A stretch of DNA of 64,000 nt from an uncultured Verrucomicrobia subdivision 3 bacterium (GCA_937890005.1 CALBZA010000083.1:124001-188000), one strand, 5' to 3'; positions 37,671-46,241 are shown, counted from the stretch's first letter. The notes: generated from the letters alone by a model not told the origin. Numbers and translations: made by a program.

Positions 37671-37961
37671 CTAGCTTTCGACGACGCTGATCTCCACCGG
37701 CTCGACTTTGACGCCGAGTTTTTCCAGCCATTTGATGGAGGCATTCACCTGGTCGCGCGGGCCATCGATCTCGAGGCAAACGATCCCGATTTCATCGGTG
37801 ACATTCACCTGGCGGATGTTGGTGACGACTTTGAACTTCTGACCCAGTTCCCAGATCACCGGCTTTTTGATCAGCTTTGGCGGATACATGAGCCAGAGCC
37901 GCCGCTGTGTGGGAGTGGTCGGCGTGGTCTTCGTTTTGGACCTGGTCACTTTGGTTGCCAT
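37671..37961 (-). CDS. NIL domain protein
   Basis: 96 residues. After a basic Thr-rich N-terminus, residues about 20-92 form the NIL fold (LWLMYPPKLIKKPVIWELGQ, VNVTDEIGIVCLEIDGP, INASIKWLEKLGV-like NASIKWLEKLGVKVEPVEI). NIL domains occur at the end of the methionine ABC transporter ATPase MetN and in proteins implicated in homocysteine formation. It is the third gene of the minus-strand unit behind the SAM riboswitch, 131 bases after the CysO-like gene, with a GC-rich hairpin in the gap (38040-38074). Confidence 0.88.
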   Translation of the reverse strand: MATKVTRSKTKTTPTTPTQRRLWLMYPPKLIKKPVIWELGQKFKVVTNIRQVNVTDEIGIVCLEIDGPRDQVNASIKWLEKLGVKVEPVEISVVES

Positions 37962-37981
37962 GATCTGCCTCCGGATTTGGA

Positions 37982-38074
37982 TTTTAAATTTTCGAACTCG
38001 GAACTCAGAACTTAAAATTTGAAACTCGAAACCTATGACGGCCCTCTTCCGGTTTGAATGGAAGAGGGGCCGGC
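37982..38074. repeat. A/T-rich motif and GC hairpin between the sulfur-carrier and NIL genes
   Basis: The A-rich stretch with TTAAAATTTGAAACTCGAAA resembles the one at 40008-40040 (AAAATTCAAAACTCGAACC). Both are followed by GACGGCC. Next to it is a hairpin GGCCCTCTTCC ... GGAAGAGGGGCC with one bulged base. It has no U-tract. Confidence 0.45.
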
Positions 38075-38092
38075 ATGCAGTTGAGTGAAATT

Positions 38093-38368
38093 CTAGCCTC
38101 CAGCAATTGCTGGAATGATGCTGATTTCGTCGCCGTCCTTCAGCTCGGTGTCTTTGTTCTTCAGGAAGCGGATGTCTTCCTCGTTCACATAGACATTCAC
38201 GAAGCGGCGGACTTCGCCTTTTTCATCGACGAGACGCTCCTGAATTCCGGGAAACCGGTTTTGGAGTTCAGTGATCGCTTCGCCGATGGTCGCAGCCTGG
38301 ATTTCGACCAGCTCTTCGTTGTTGGTCAACTTGCGGAGCGGAGTAGGGATTCGGACTTTCTTTGCCAT
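38093..38368 (-). CDS. CysO/ThiS/MoaD-family sulfur carrier protein
   Basis: 91 residues ending in AIAGG, the Gly-Gly tail that is adenylated and converted to a thiocarboxylate. It resembles Mycobacterium CysO more than ThiS or MoaD: VRIPTPLRKLT at the start, FVNVYVNEEDIRFL in the middle and ISIIPAIAGG at the end. CysO hands sulfur to a PLP enzyme (CysM). Here the PLP enzyme next door is the threonine-synthase-like protein, whose stop codon is 4 bases before this ATG. No activating E1-like enzyme (MoeB/ThiF) is in the window, so it must be elsewhere. Confidence 0.9.
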   Translation of the reverse strand: MAKKVRIPTPLRKLTNNEELVEIQAATIGEAITELQNRFPGIQERLVDEKGEVRRFVNVYVNEEDIRFLKNKDTELKDGDEISIIPAIAGG

Positions 38369-38372
38369 AAAA

Positions 38373-39632
38373 TTATGCGTTGACGGGTTTCACTTCATTC
38401 GCCACGAGCGCTTCAAATTCGCGCAGGCTCGGCTTGATTTCGCGCGGCTTGCCACAGTGACCATCGACCGCGTCAAGCGTTTTGAGGCCGTTGCCGGTGA
38501 CGCAGATCACGGCGGAATCATTCGGCCCGATCTTGCCGGACGCAATGAGCTTTTTCGTCACGCCGACTGTAACGCCGCCGGCCGTTTCGGCAAAGATGCC
38601 TTCAGTTTCAGCCAGCAGCCGGATCGCGTCGCGAATCTCGTCGTCGGTCACATCGTCAGCAGCTGCGGTGGTTTCCTTCATCACCTTCAGCGCATAGAAA
38701 CCGTCCGCCGGGGTGCCGATCGCGAGTGACTTGGCGATCGTGTTTGGCTTCACCGGTTTGAAGAAGTCGAGTCCGGCTTTCTGCGCGGCGGAGATCGGCG
38801 AGCAACCGGTCGCCTGCGCGCCATGCACGTGAACTTCGCTTTCTTTCGCGAGACCGAGCTTCACCATTTCCTGATAACCCTTGTGAATCTTCGTCAGCAA
38901 CGAGCCCGAAGCCATCGGCACAATGGTGTGCTGTGGGATCTGCCAGCCGAGTTGTTCGACGATTTCATACGCCATGCTCTTTGAGCCTTCAGCGTAATAT
39001 GGGCGCATGTTTACGTTGACGAATGCCCAGCCGAACTTGCCGGCGATCTCAGCGCAAAGCCGGTTTACTTCGTCGTAGTGCCCCTTGATCCCGATGACCT
39101 GGGCGCCGTAGATGAGCGAGTTGAGAATCTTGCCCTGCTCAAGGTCGGACGGAATGAAGACATACGCGCGGAGTCCGGCGGAAGCGGCGTTGGCGGCGAC
39201 CGAATTTGCGAGGTTGCCGGTTGACGCGCAGGCCACCGTGGTGAAACCGAGTTCGCGCGCGCGGCTCAGAGCGACACTCACAACGCGATCCTTGAACGAA
39301 AGGGTGGGATAATTGACGGTGTCGTTCTTGACCCAGAGTTCGCGAATGCCGAGGCGCCTGGCCAGACGGTCCGCTTTCACGAGCGGAGTGAAGCCGACCT
39401 GTTGTCCGACCGTGGGCTGACCTGCGACCGGGAGCAGTTCGCGATAGCGCCACATGCTTTTCGGGCGGGACTGGATGGCTTCGCGCGTCAGAGATTTCTT
39501 GATGTGATCGTAGTCGTAAACGACTTCGAGCGGGCCGAAGTCGAATTCGCAGACGTGAGTGGCGGTGAGCGGGTATTCACGGCCGCACTCGCGGCACTTG
39601 AGCGCTCTCATGAAGTTCTCGGTCTTTTCCAT
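38373..39632 (-). CDS. Threonine-synthase-like PLP enzyme in a SAM-riboswitch-controlled unit
   Basis: 419 residues from the ATG at 39632 (MEKTENFMRAL); a GTG at 39644 or an ATG at 39611 are alternatives. N-terminal zinc-ribbon-like CRECGREYPL, then a fold-type II PLP core with Lys in PTLSFKDRVV and a substrate loop ASTGNLANSVAAN. In the second paralogue (57328-58677) these read SGSFKDLGM and ASTGDTSAALA, closer to canonical threonine synthase. By homology it acts on O-phosphohomoserine. Its partners (CysO-like carrier, NIL protein) and its SAM riboswitch suggest sulfur transfer to form homocysteine instead of hydrolysis to threonine. That reassignment is inference; plain threonine synthase remains the conservative name. 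Confidence 0.88.
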   Translation of the reverse strand: MEKTENFMRALKCRECGREYPLTATHVCEFDFGPLEVVYDYDHIKKSLTREAIQSRPKSMWRYRELLPVAGQPTVGQQVGFTPLVKADRLARRLGIRELWVKNDTVNYPTLSFKDRVVSVALSRARELGFTTVACASTGNLANSVAANAASAGLRAYVFIPSDLEQGKILNSLIYGAQVIGIKGHYDEVNRLCAEIAGKFGWAFVNVNMRPYYAEGSKSMAYEIVEQLGWQIPQHTIVPMASGSLLTKIHKGYQEMVKLGLAKESEVHVHGAQATGCSPISAAQKAGLDFFKPVKPNTIAKSLAIGTPADGFYALKVMKETTAAADDVTDDEIRDAIRLLAETEGIFAETAGGVTVGVTKKLIASGKIGPNDSAVICVTGNGLKTLDAVDGHCGKPREIKPSLREFEALVANEVKPVNA

Positions 39633-39654
39633 AATCATTTTCACAGCGCCTGTT

Positions 39655-39715
39655 GCGGCGGTCCATAGCCGCCGCTTTGGCCATCAGGTATTCGGCGGTC
39701 ACAGACCACCGCTAC
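39655..39715. repeat. Hairpin element between the riboswitch and the PLP enzyme gene
   Basis: GCGGCGG / CCGCCGC forms a 7-bp hairpin (39655-39675), followed by GGCGGTCACAGACCACCGC. It looks like a dispersed GC-rich element placed in the leader after the riboswitch terminator. Confidence 0.4.
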
Positions 39716-39734
39716 GGTTTGCGATTGGGGAAAT

Positions 39735-39900
39735 AAAAAACCCCTTCTCGCGTGAGAAGAGGTTTCAAATTTTGCGCGTTCTCTTCTCATTTTCCTCCGA
39801 CGAATCGGAGCTGGATTTGGCACCTGGACATTGCACTTCGCGCTGCAACCGGTTGCCGTGGTTTCATCGGGCCAGTCCCTCAACCACTCTTTATGAGTTC
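39735..39900 (-). promoter_or_regulatory. SAM-I (S-box) riboswitch with antiterminator and terminator
   Basis: On the minus strand the SAM-I core is nearly canonical: AAAGAGTGG, GAGGGACTGGCCC (39881-39869), GATGAAACC, GGCAACC, GGTGCCAAATCCAGC. P1 pairs CTCAT (39897-39893) with ATGAG (39790-39786). A small UUCG hairpin TCCGA-TTCG-TCGGA follows the core. The 3' P1 strand TGAGAAGAG (39789-39781) can instead pair with CTCTTCTCA (39761-39753), which is the 5' part of the terminator AAACCTCTTCTC / GAGAAGGGGTTT (39765-39738), which ends in a T run. So bound SAM favours P1 and the terminator: an OFF switch for the downstream three genes. Confidence 0.95.
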
Positions 39901-40119
39901 GTTGGTATCAACGAATGCGGATAAATTGATTGGATGAGTCGAAGGTGTCAAACGGTTTTTTCGTTTGCAAACGAGATTCAGTTTCAAATGTCGATTCAGC
40001 CCAACAACTCAAAATTCAAAATTCAAAATTCAAAACTCGAACCTGTCACGTGACGGCCTTGTAACCAATCCGCCAGCTCATCCCTCCTTAGCTAAATCAA
40101 ATCCAACCCAGGAAATTAC
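39901..40119. other. Divergent promoter region with short direct repeats
   Basis: Between the riboswitch and the first DUF2911 gene. It contains tandem AAAATTC units (about 40010-40033), resembling 37982-38020. An AGGAAATTAC ribosome-binding site precedes the ATG at 40120. No gene is seen. Confidence 0.55.
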
Positions 40120-40668
40120 ATGAAACGTTTGCTCAACCTCGTCGTCTCGGCAGCAATACTTCTAAGCGCGGCTGGCAGCTTCGCGCAGCAGAAACGGGTC
40201 AGCCCTCCCGATGTCACCGGAGCTGTCATCGATGGCAACCGGGTCACAGTGTATTATGCACGCCCTTCGATAAAAAATCCGCGCAACCAGGAGGATCGAA
40301 AAATCTGGGGTGGACTGGTTCCCTACGGCAGGGTCTGGCGGCTCGGTGCCAATGAAGCGACGCTGCTGACCACGCAAAAAGAGATCACGTTTGGCGAAAC
40401 AACGGTGCCGGCGGGTGCCTACACATTGTTCCTGCTTCCGAAGGAAGACGGTTCGTCGCAGCTCATCATCAACAAACAGATCGGTCAATGGGGAACGCAG
40501 CACGACCCGAAGCAGGACCTGGCGCGCATTGATCTGAAGAAGGAGACACTGGAAAAGCCGGTTGAACAATTCACCCTGTCGATTGAGCGGAATCCGGCCG
40601 GTGGTGGTCTGTTGAAGGTGGCGTGGGAGAACGTCCAGTTCTCCACGGCATTTGCAGTTCAGAAATAA
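40120..40668 (+). CDS. Secreted DUF2911 protein 1
   Basis: 182 residues with a signal peptide (MKRLLNLVVSAAILLSAAGSFAQ). The rest is one DUF2911 domain: VTVYYARPSIKNPR, IWGGLVPYGRVWRLGANEAT, VPAGAYTLFLLP. DUF2911 proteins are exported and of unknown function. It is followed 26 bases later by a longer paralogue, so the two are probably one transcript. Confidence 0.88.
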   Translation: MKRLLNLVVSAAILLSAAGSFAQQKRVSPPDVTGAVIDGNRVTVYYARPSIKNPRNQEDRKIWGGLVPYGRVWRLGANEATLLTTQKEITFGETTVPAGAYTLFLLPKEDGSSQLIINKQIGQWGTQHDPKQDLARIDLKKETLEKPVEQFTLSIERNPAGGGLLKVAWENVQFSTAFAVQK

Positions 40669-40694
40669 TGGATAACAATACGCGCACAAAATCT

Positions 40695-41552
40695 ATGAAC
40701 AAGAAACTGATCCTTTCATGTCTTCTGGCAGCCGGCGCAGGGCTGCTGGCCGTCAACGCGTCCGCACAACCTCAGCAACGCATTGAATTTCCCGCCGCAA
40801 GCCCGGCGCAAACCCTCAAGCAGCGGGTCGGTCTGACGGATATCGAAATCGTCTATTCCCGTCCCAGCGTCAAAGGACGCAAGATCTTCGGCGGTCTCGT
40901 GTCCAACGGCGAGGTCTGGCGCACCGGCGCAAACAACGCCACCACGATTTCATTCAGCACGCCGGTCAAAATCAACGGCTCGGATGTTCCCGCCGGAAAG
41001 TATGGTCTGTTCACCATTCCGGGTGAGAACGAATGGACTGTGATCATCAGCAAAGGATCGCAGCAGTGGGGTTCGTATCGTTATGACGAGAAGGACGATC
41101 TCGTTCGGGTGAAAGCCAAGCCCGAAAAGCTTTCACAAGCGGTTGAAACGTTCACGATCGACATCAATGACCTTCGCGACGACTCTGCCACGCTGAATCT
41201 TATCTGGGAAAAAATCCGCGTGCCGGTGAAACTGCAGGTCGATCTGACGCAATTGAAGGCACAGATCGAACAGGTGATGGCCTCCAATGACGAACGCAAG
41301 CCCTACTTCCAGGCTGCGGCGTTCTATCACGACCACAACATCGACATGAAGAAGGCGAAGGAATGGGTCGATGCCGCGGTTGCCGAGCGTGAAGCGTTCT
41401 ACATCGTGCATCTCAAGGCCAAGATTCTTGCAAAGCTGGGCGACAAGGAAGGCGCGATCGCAGCGGCGAAACGTTCCACTGAACTCGCGAAGGAGGCGAA
41501 GGACAGTGGTTATGTGAAGCTGAACGAAGATCTGATTGCCAGCCTGAAGTAG
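40695..41552 (+). CDS. Secreted DUF2911 protein 2 with helical (TPR-like) C-terminus
   Basis: 285 residues from the ATG at 40695 (MNKKLILSCLLAAGAGLLAVNASAQ signal peptide region). The DUF2911 domain (IEIVYSRPSVKGRKIFGGLV, VWRTGANNATT, VPAGKYGLFTIPG) is followed by ~100 helical residues with TPR-like repeats (YFQAAAFYHDHNIDMKKAKE, AKLGDKEGAIAAAKRSTELA). It is a paralogue of the preceding gene with an added domain. Function is unknown; it is likely periplasmic. Confidence 0.88.
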   Translation: MNKKLILSCLLAAGAGLLAVNASAQPQQRIEFPAASPAQTLKQRVGLTDIEIVYSRPSVKGRKIFGGLVSNGEVWRTGANNATTISFSTPVKINGSDVPAGKYGLFTIPGENEWTVIISKGSQQWGSYRYDEKDDLVRVKAKPEKLSQAVETFTIDINDLRDDSATLNLIWEKIRVPVKLQVDLTQLKAQIEQVMASNDERKPYFQAAAFYHDHNIDMKKAKEWVDAAVAEREAFYIVHLKAKILAKLGDKEGAIAAAKRSTELAKEAKDSGYVKLNEDLIASLK

Positions 41553-41568
41553 GAGTCGGCATTCACGA

Positions 41569-41614
41569 GGCAGGCTTTCGAGCCTGCCGGTTCGCCGGCG
41601 TTCAAGCCGGTGTT
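41569..41614. repeat. Hairpin repeat after the DUF2911 pair (possible terminator)
   Basis: A perfect stem GGCAGGCT-TTCG-AGCCTGCC (41569-41588) with a UUCG loop is followed by a second hairpin, CGCCGGCG ... CACCGGC-like. The compact array resembles dispersed intergenic repeats. It could terminate the DUF2911 transcript but has no U-tract. Confidence 0.5.
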
Positions 41615-41625
41615 CCGAATCTCCC

Positions 41626-44205
41626 ATGTACATTCCACTCTTTCGTGATTGGATGTCAGCTGCTGCGGGTTTGATCCGAGCGGTTGCACATCTGAAATTT
41701 GAGCAGTGCGGCGGCGCAGCTTTTCCTTTGTGGGCAAGGTCGAGCCGCTGCTCCGCTCGCACCTTATTTGCGACATTGAAACTTCCAACGTTCTTGCTCT
41801 TCGCGGCCACAGTGGCCGTACAAACGAATGCGAAGGCGCAAACAACTCCGGCCGCTGTGTTCCAGGAACTGCGCAGTTTCGAAAACATGGGCACGGTTCT
41901 CTACGTTGCCGCGCATCCGGACGACGAGAACACGCAATTGATCGCGTATCTGGCGCGCGGAAAGAACTATCGCACCGCTTACCTTTCCCTCACTCGCGGG
42001 GATGGTGGCCAGAATGTGCTGGGGTCGGATTTTGACGAACGACTGGGTGTCGCACGCACTCAGGAACTGCTTGCGGCGCGCAGGCTGGATGGTGGACGCC
42101 AGTTCTTCACCCGTGCGATCGATTTCGGATTTTCCAAGGACTACGAGGAAACGCTTCGAATCTGGAACAAGGAGGAAGTTCTTGAGGACATGGTCCGCAT
42201 TATTCGTCATTTCCAGCCGGACGTGATCATCACCCGCTTTTCACCGCAACCCGGCGGCACGCATGGACACCACACCGCCTCGGCGGTTCTGGCGCGTGAA
42301 GCGTTCAAACTGGCCGGCGATCCGAATGCCTATCCCGACCAGCTCAAGACATTGAAGCCGTGGCAGCCCAGGCGCGTTTTCATGAACCGCTGGGGAGGCG
42401 GAAATGAAGGACTGCAGATGCAGATCGGCGGAACAGATCCCGTTTCCGGAACTTCACTGATGGACCTGGCGAATCGCAGCCGGGCGATGCACAAGACGCA
42501 GGGCTTCGACAATTTTGGCGGTCGCGGTGGCGGGCCCACGCGCTCGGAGAATCTTCAGTTGCTCGACGGCGAGCCGGCGACAAGTGATTTCATGGAGGGC
42601 GTCGATACCACGTGGAACCGCGTTGAAGGCGGCGCTGAGGTTGCGCGGCTTACGGCGGAAGCGATCTCCGGCTTCGATTCCAACAATCTCGCCGCAAATG
42701 TTCCCGCTTTGCTGAAAGTGCATGCCGCACTCAAATCGCTTCCGAAGAATCCGGTCGTCGATGAAAAACGTGAACAGCTCGATCGCATTGTTGCCGCCTG
42801 TCTGGGCTTGAATGCACGGACGATGATTGCTTCCGCTGAAGCAGTGCCCGGCGAAAAGCTGAGAATGAAGCACGTGGTCGAAGTCAAATCTGAAGTTCCC
42901 GTGCGCTGGATTGCCTCATCGTTTGGCGGGAAAACTTTCCAGCTGAACGTTCCGTTCAATTCAAAGAAGCCGGTCGAACGTGAATCCACATATGCAATTC
43001 CGGAGAGCATGCCGTTCACGCACCCATATTGGCTGCGATCCGAGCGCGGCACCGGAATGTTCCGCGTCGATGATCTTTCATTGATCGTTGAACCCGAGAA
43101 TCCCCCGGCGATTCCGATACAGCACACTTTTGAGGTCAAAGGCCAGACGATCGTTCTGCGTGACGAACCGATGCAGGAGGGCGGAGTTGACGGAGGCGGT
43201 CGCTCGCTGGATGTGATCCCGCCGGTTTCATTGTCGTTCGGTTCCAGTGTTGCGGTTTTCGTGCCGGGATCGACACGCGAGCTGGATGTCGAACTCGTTG
43301 CATTCCGCGATGGTCTTTCTGGAACGGTTGAACTCGAAGTGCCGAAAAGCTGGAAGGTTTCACCGGCGAAACAGACGTTCAAACTCGCGACACGCGACCA
43401 ACGTCAGTCGGTGAAGTTCACTGTCACTGCCCCGGCAGAGATCAGTTCGGCGAGGATCGTTGCGCGGGCGGATGTAGGCGGAAAAACCTATCGGAACCAA
43501 CGCGTTGAAGTGCGATACGGCCACCTGCCTTTGCAACTGCTGCATCCTGAAGCGGCGATCAAGGCGGTGAACATGGAGCTTTCCGTCCGCGCGAGGAAGG
43601 TCGGTTACATTCCTGGAGCAGGAGACGACATTCCTGCGGCGCTGCGTCAGATGGGTTGCAGCGTGACTGTTCTGAACCAGCCGACATTGACTGCTGCGGA
43701 ACTATCGGGATTGGACGCGGTGGTGATCGGTGTTCGCGCGTTGAATGTACGCTCGGAATTGCTCAAACAGATGCCGGCGCTCACTGAATTTGTTGAAGGC
43801 GGCGGCACGCTGGTGGTGCAGTACAATCAGCCGGAACGAGATGGTTTTGGCGATCTGCTCGATGTTCGCATCACGCGCGACCGGGTGACGGATGAATCGG
43901 CTGAGATCAAGGTGCTGGCGCGGGAGCATCCGGTGTTGAATTCACCGAACAGAATCGCGCAATCCGATTTCGACGGCTGGGTTCAGGAACGCGGCCTTTA
44001 TTTTCCCAATCAATGGAATGAAAAGTTCACGCCGATCCTGGCGTGCGGCGATCCTGGCGAGAAACCACTTGAAGGCGGATTGCTTGTGGCGCGGCGCGGG
44101 AAAGGTCATGTCGTTTACACGAGCCTGTCCTTTTTCCGTCAGTTGCCGGCCGGCGTGCCCGGTGGCTACCGCCTGTTTGCAAACCTGATTTCTCTCGGCA
44201 AATGA
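41626..44205 (+). CDS. Large secreted PIG-L family deacetylase-like protein
   Basis: Up to 859 residues. A TTG at about 41775 would give a better signal peptide (KLPTFLLFAATVAVQTNAKAQ), so the long N-terminus is doubtful. The PIG-L deacetylase domain (about 85-330) has the zinc motif AAHPDDEN and GGTHGHHTAS. About 500 more residues follow, including Ig-like beta domains and a C-terminal Rossmann-like segment (VVIGVRALNVR, GGGTLVVQYN). The family de-N-acetylates sugars; here the substrate is unknown. The TGA overlaps the ATG of a 59-residue membrane protein, which in turn overlaps a sodium symporter: a tight three-gene set. Confidence 0.87.
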   Translation: MYIPLFRDWMSAAAGLIRAVAHLKFEQCGGAAFPLWARSSRCSARTLFATLKLPTFLLFAATVAVQTNAKAQTTPAAVFQELRSFENMGTVLYVAAHPDDENTQLIAYLARGKNYRTAYLSLTRGDGGQNVLGSDFDERLGVARTQELLAARRLDGGRQFFTRAIDFGFSKDYEETLRIWNKEEVLEDMVRIIRHFQPDVIITRFSPQPGGTHGHHTASAVLAREAFKLAGDPNAYPDQLKTLKPWQPRRVFMNRWGGGNEGLQMQIGGTDPVSGTSLMDLANRSRAMHKTQGFDNFGGRGGGPTRSENLQLLDGEPATSDFMEGVDTTWNRVEGGAEVARLTAEAISGFDSNNLAANVPALLKVHAALKSLPKNPVVDEKREQLDRIVAACLGLNARTMIASAEAVPGEKLRMKHVVEVKSEVPVRWIASSFGGKTFQLNVPFNSKKPVERESTYAIPESMPFTHPYWLRSERGTGMFRVDDLSLIVEPENPPAIPIQHTFEVKGQTIVLRDEPMQEGGVDGGGRSLDVIPPVSLSFGSSVAVFVPGSTRELDVELVAFRDGLSGTVELEVPKSWKVSPAKQTFKLATRDQRQSVKFTVTAPAEISSARIVARADVGGKTYRNQRVEVRYGHLPLQLLHPEAAIKAVNMELSVRARKVGYIPGAGDDIPAALRQMGCSVTVLNQPTLTAAELSGLDAVVIGVRALNVRSELLKQMPALTEFVEGGGTLVVQYNQPERDGFGDLLDVRITRDRVTDESAEIKVLAREHPVLNSPNRIAQSDFDGWVQERGLYFPNQWNEKFTPILACGDPGEKPLEGGLLVARRGKGHVVYTSLSFFRQLPAGVPGGYRLFANLISLGK

Positions 44206-44381
44206 GCGACACGAACACTCAATCTTCCAGCGGGCGTGTCCCCGAAAATGAACAGGATCGAATCGATGAAGATCCGCAGGTTCCCGGCTTTCGATCCTGG
44301 CGCGGTGTTTACATTTTCGTCCTGGCGTTCTTCGTGGCGGTCGTGGTGCTGCTGACGTTGTTTTCGCGGCACTACGCATGA
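44202..44381 (+). CDS. 59-residue single-pass membrane protein
   Basis: Starts MSDTNTQSSSGRVPENEQD, followed by an acidic stretch, then GVYIFVLAFFVAVVVLLTLF as the only membrane helix, ending SRHYA. Its ATG overlaps the stop of the PIG-L gene and its TGA overlaps the ATG of the symporter gene (ATGA at both ends). Such coupling on both sides argues for a real gene. It is too short for most gene-length cut-offs. I recognise no family; a small subunit or assembly partner of the symporter is possible. Confidence 0.75.
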   Translation: MSDTNTQSSSGRVPENEQDRIDEDPQVPGFRSWRGVYIFVLAFFVAVVVLLTLFSRHYA

Positions 44382-46105
44382 ACACCTTTGACTGGATCGT
44401 TCTGCTCGGAACGATGATCGGCATCGCCGCCTATGGAGCGTGGCACACGCGCCATACGAATCATCTCGACACCTACCTGAAGGGCAGCAAGACAACGCGC
44501 TGGGGAACGATCGGCATTTCCGTCATGGCCACGCAGGCCAGCGCGATCACGTTTCTTTCAATTCCGGGGCAGGGCTTCGAAAGCGGGATCGGTTTCGTGC
44601 AAAACTACTTTGGCCTGCCGCTCGCAATGATCATTGTTTGTGCCGTTTTTCTTCCGATCTACCGCAAGCTCGGGGTTTATACGGCGTATGAATATCTTGG
44701 CAGCCGGTTTGATGCAAAGACGCGGCTGTTAGGTGCCGGGCTGTTCCTGCTTCAGCGCGGTGTGGCGGCGGGGGTGACGATCTACGCGCCGGCAATCATT
44801 CTCGCGACCGTCCTGGGCTGGCGTCTCGACATGACGGTTGTTGGCATCGGGGTTCTGGTCATCGTTTACACGGTCACGGGCGGCAGCGAGGCGGTGAGTC
44901 TCACGCAGAAGTTCCAGATGGGAATCATCTTTGTCGGAATGGTGACGGCGTTCATTCTCCTGATCTTTCGACTGCCGGAGGGACTCGGCTTCAACGAAGC
45001 CGCACATGTCGCGGGTGCGATGGGCAAGCTTCAGGCAGTGGATTATTCATTCGATCCGGAGAAGCGTTACACGCTCTGGAGCGGCCTCTTCGGAGGACTC
45101 TTTCTTTCGCTTTCGTACTTTGGGACGGACCAGTCGCAGGTGCAGCGTTACATCGGAGGCGCGGCACTGCGCGAGGGGCGGCTTGGTTTGATGTTCAATG
45201 CTGTGATGAAGGTTCCGATGCAATTTTTCATCCTGTTGATCGGTGCGCTCCTGTTTGTCTTCTACCAGTTTCAACCTGCACCGGTGTTCTACAATCGTGT
45301 CGAATGGCAGCGTCATGCCAATGGTCCAAACGGAGCCGAGTTTCGCGCGATTGAAGAAAGGCACGCCCAGCTGCATGCAGCGAAACAGGAGACGATCCGG
45401 GCGTGGCTCGAAGTGCGGCATCATTCCGACGCTGCCGTTCAGCTGGCAGCGCGAGAAGCCATGCAAGCCGCAGAAGCCGAGACGCAGGCGATTCGAAAGG
45501 AAGCGAAGGATCTTCTGCTCAAGCATGACCCGCGCGCGAAGGTGAAGGATTCGGACTACATCTTCATCGGATTCATTCTCGAACAGATGCCGCACGGGGC
45601 AATCGGTTTGCTGGTCGCGGTGATGTTCTCGGCGGCATTGTCTTCAAAGGCCGGAGAACTCAATGCGCTGGGCACCACGACGACGATCGATCTCTGGCGA
45701 CAGTTCCGGCCGCTGGCCGCGCATGACGAGCGAAGGAATGTTCGCGTGGCTAAATGGTGGACGGCGATTTGGGGACTGGTGGCGATCGCCTTTGCACTCT
45801 ATGCAGGCCTTGCGGAAAATCTCATCGAGGCGATCAACATCATTGGTTCGATCTTCTATGGTGTGGTGCTCGGGATATTTCTGGTGGCGTTCTTCATCAA
45901 GCGCGTGGGCGGCACCGCGGTGTTCTGGGGGGCGGTTGTTTCGCAGACGGCGATTTTCGTCATCTACTTCCTGCGGCTGCGATTCCCGGTGCTCGATTTT
46001 TCCTATCTCTGGTACAACGTCATCGGCTGCGCCGGATGCGTTGTGTTGGCGGTGCTGATTCAATTGATGATCAATCTCGGTGGAGGGAAAGGGAGGACCG
46101 CTTGA
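44378..46105 (+). CDS. Sodium:solute symporter (SSS family)
   Basis: 575 residues with 12-14 membrane helices. Family features: the start FDWIVLLGTMIGIAAYG, LKGSKTTRWGTIGISVMATQ, the SIPGQGF segment and YTVTGGSEAVSLTQKFQ. A hydrophilic insert of about 85 residues (about 300-385, rich in Ala, Glu and Lys) interrupts the helices, which is larger than usual. The substrate cannot be read from sequence; pairing with a PIG-L sugar deacetylase suggests a sugar or amino sugar. Translation is coupled to the preceding 59-residue gene. Confidence 0.9.
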   Translation: MNTFDWIVLLGTMIGIAAYGAWHTRHTNHLDTYLKGSKTTRWGTIGISVMATQASAITFLSIPGQGFESGIGFVQNYFGLPLAMIIVCAVFLPIYRKLGVYTAYEYLGSRFDAKTRLLGAGLFLLQRGVAAGVTIYAPAIILATVLGWRLDMTVVGIGVLVIVYTVTGGSEAVSLTQKFQMGIIFVGMVTAFILLIFRLPEGLGFNEAAHVAGAMGKLQAVDYSFDPEKRYTLWSGLFGGLFLSLSYFGTDQSQVQRYIGGAALREGRLGLMFNAVMKVPMQFFILLIGALLFVFYQFQPAPVFYNRVEWQRHANGPNGAEFRAIEERHAQLHAAKQETIRAWLEVRHHSDAAVQLAAREAMQAAEAETQAIRKEAKDLLLKHDPRAKVKDSDYIFIGFILEQMPHGAIGLLVAVMFSAALSSKAGELNALGTTTTIDLWRQFRPLAAHDERRNVRVAKWWTAIWGLVAIAFALYAGLAENLIEAINIIGSIFYGVVLGIFLVAFFIKRVGGTAVFWGAVVSQTAIFVIYFLRLRFPVLDFSYLWYNVIGCAGCVVLAVLIQLMINLGGGKGRTA

Positions 46106-46241
46106 ACGTGCGTATGCAGATGGATTCGAGAAACAGGGAGTGGCAGCTCCGCCCTGCGGAGAACGAAAACGGGGTTGTTTGGACATTTGGTTTTCGCCGC
46201 GCTTTTGCACCGTTGCGCCTTTGCGTTGAAACAATAAATCC

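Noticed and set aside
39735..39765. Terminator of an upstream minus-strand gene
   Set aside because: No gene lies upstream on that strand; the hairpin pairs with the SAM aptamer P1 strand and is the riboswitch terminator.
40008..40040. Short tandem AAAATTC units as a CRISPR array
   Set aside because: Units are about 8 bases with no spacers, and no cas gene is present.
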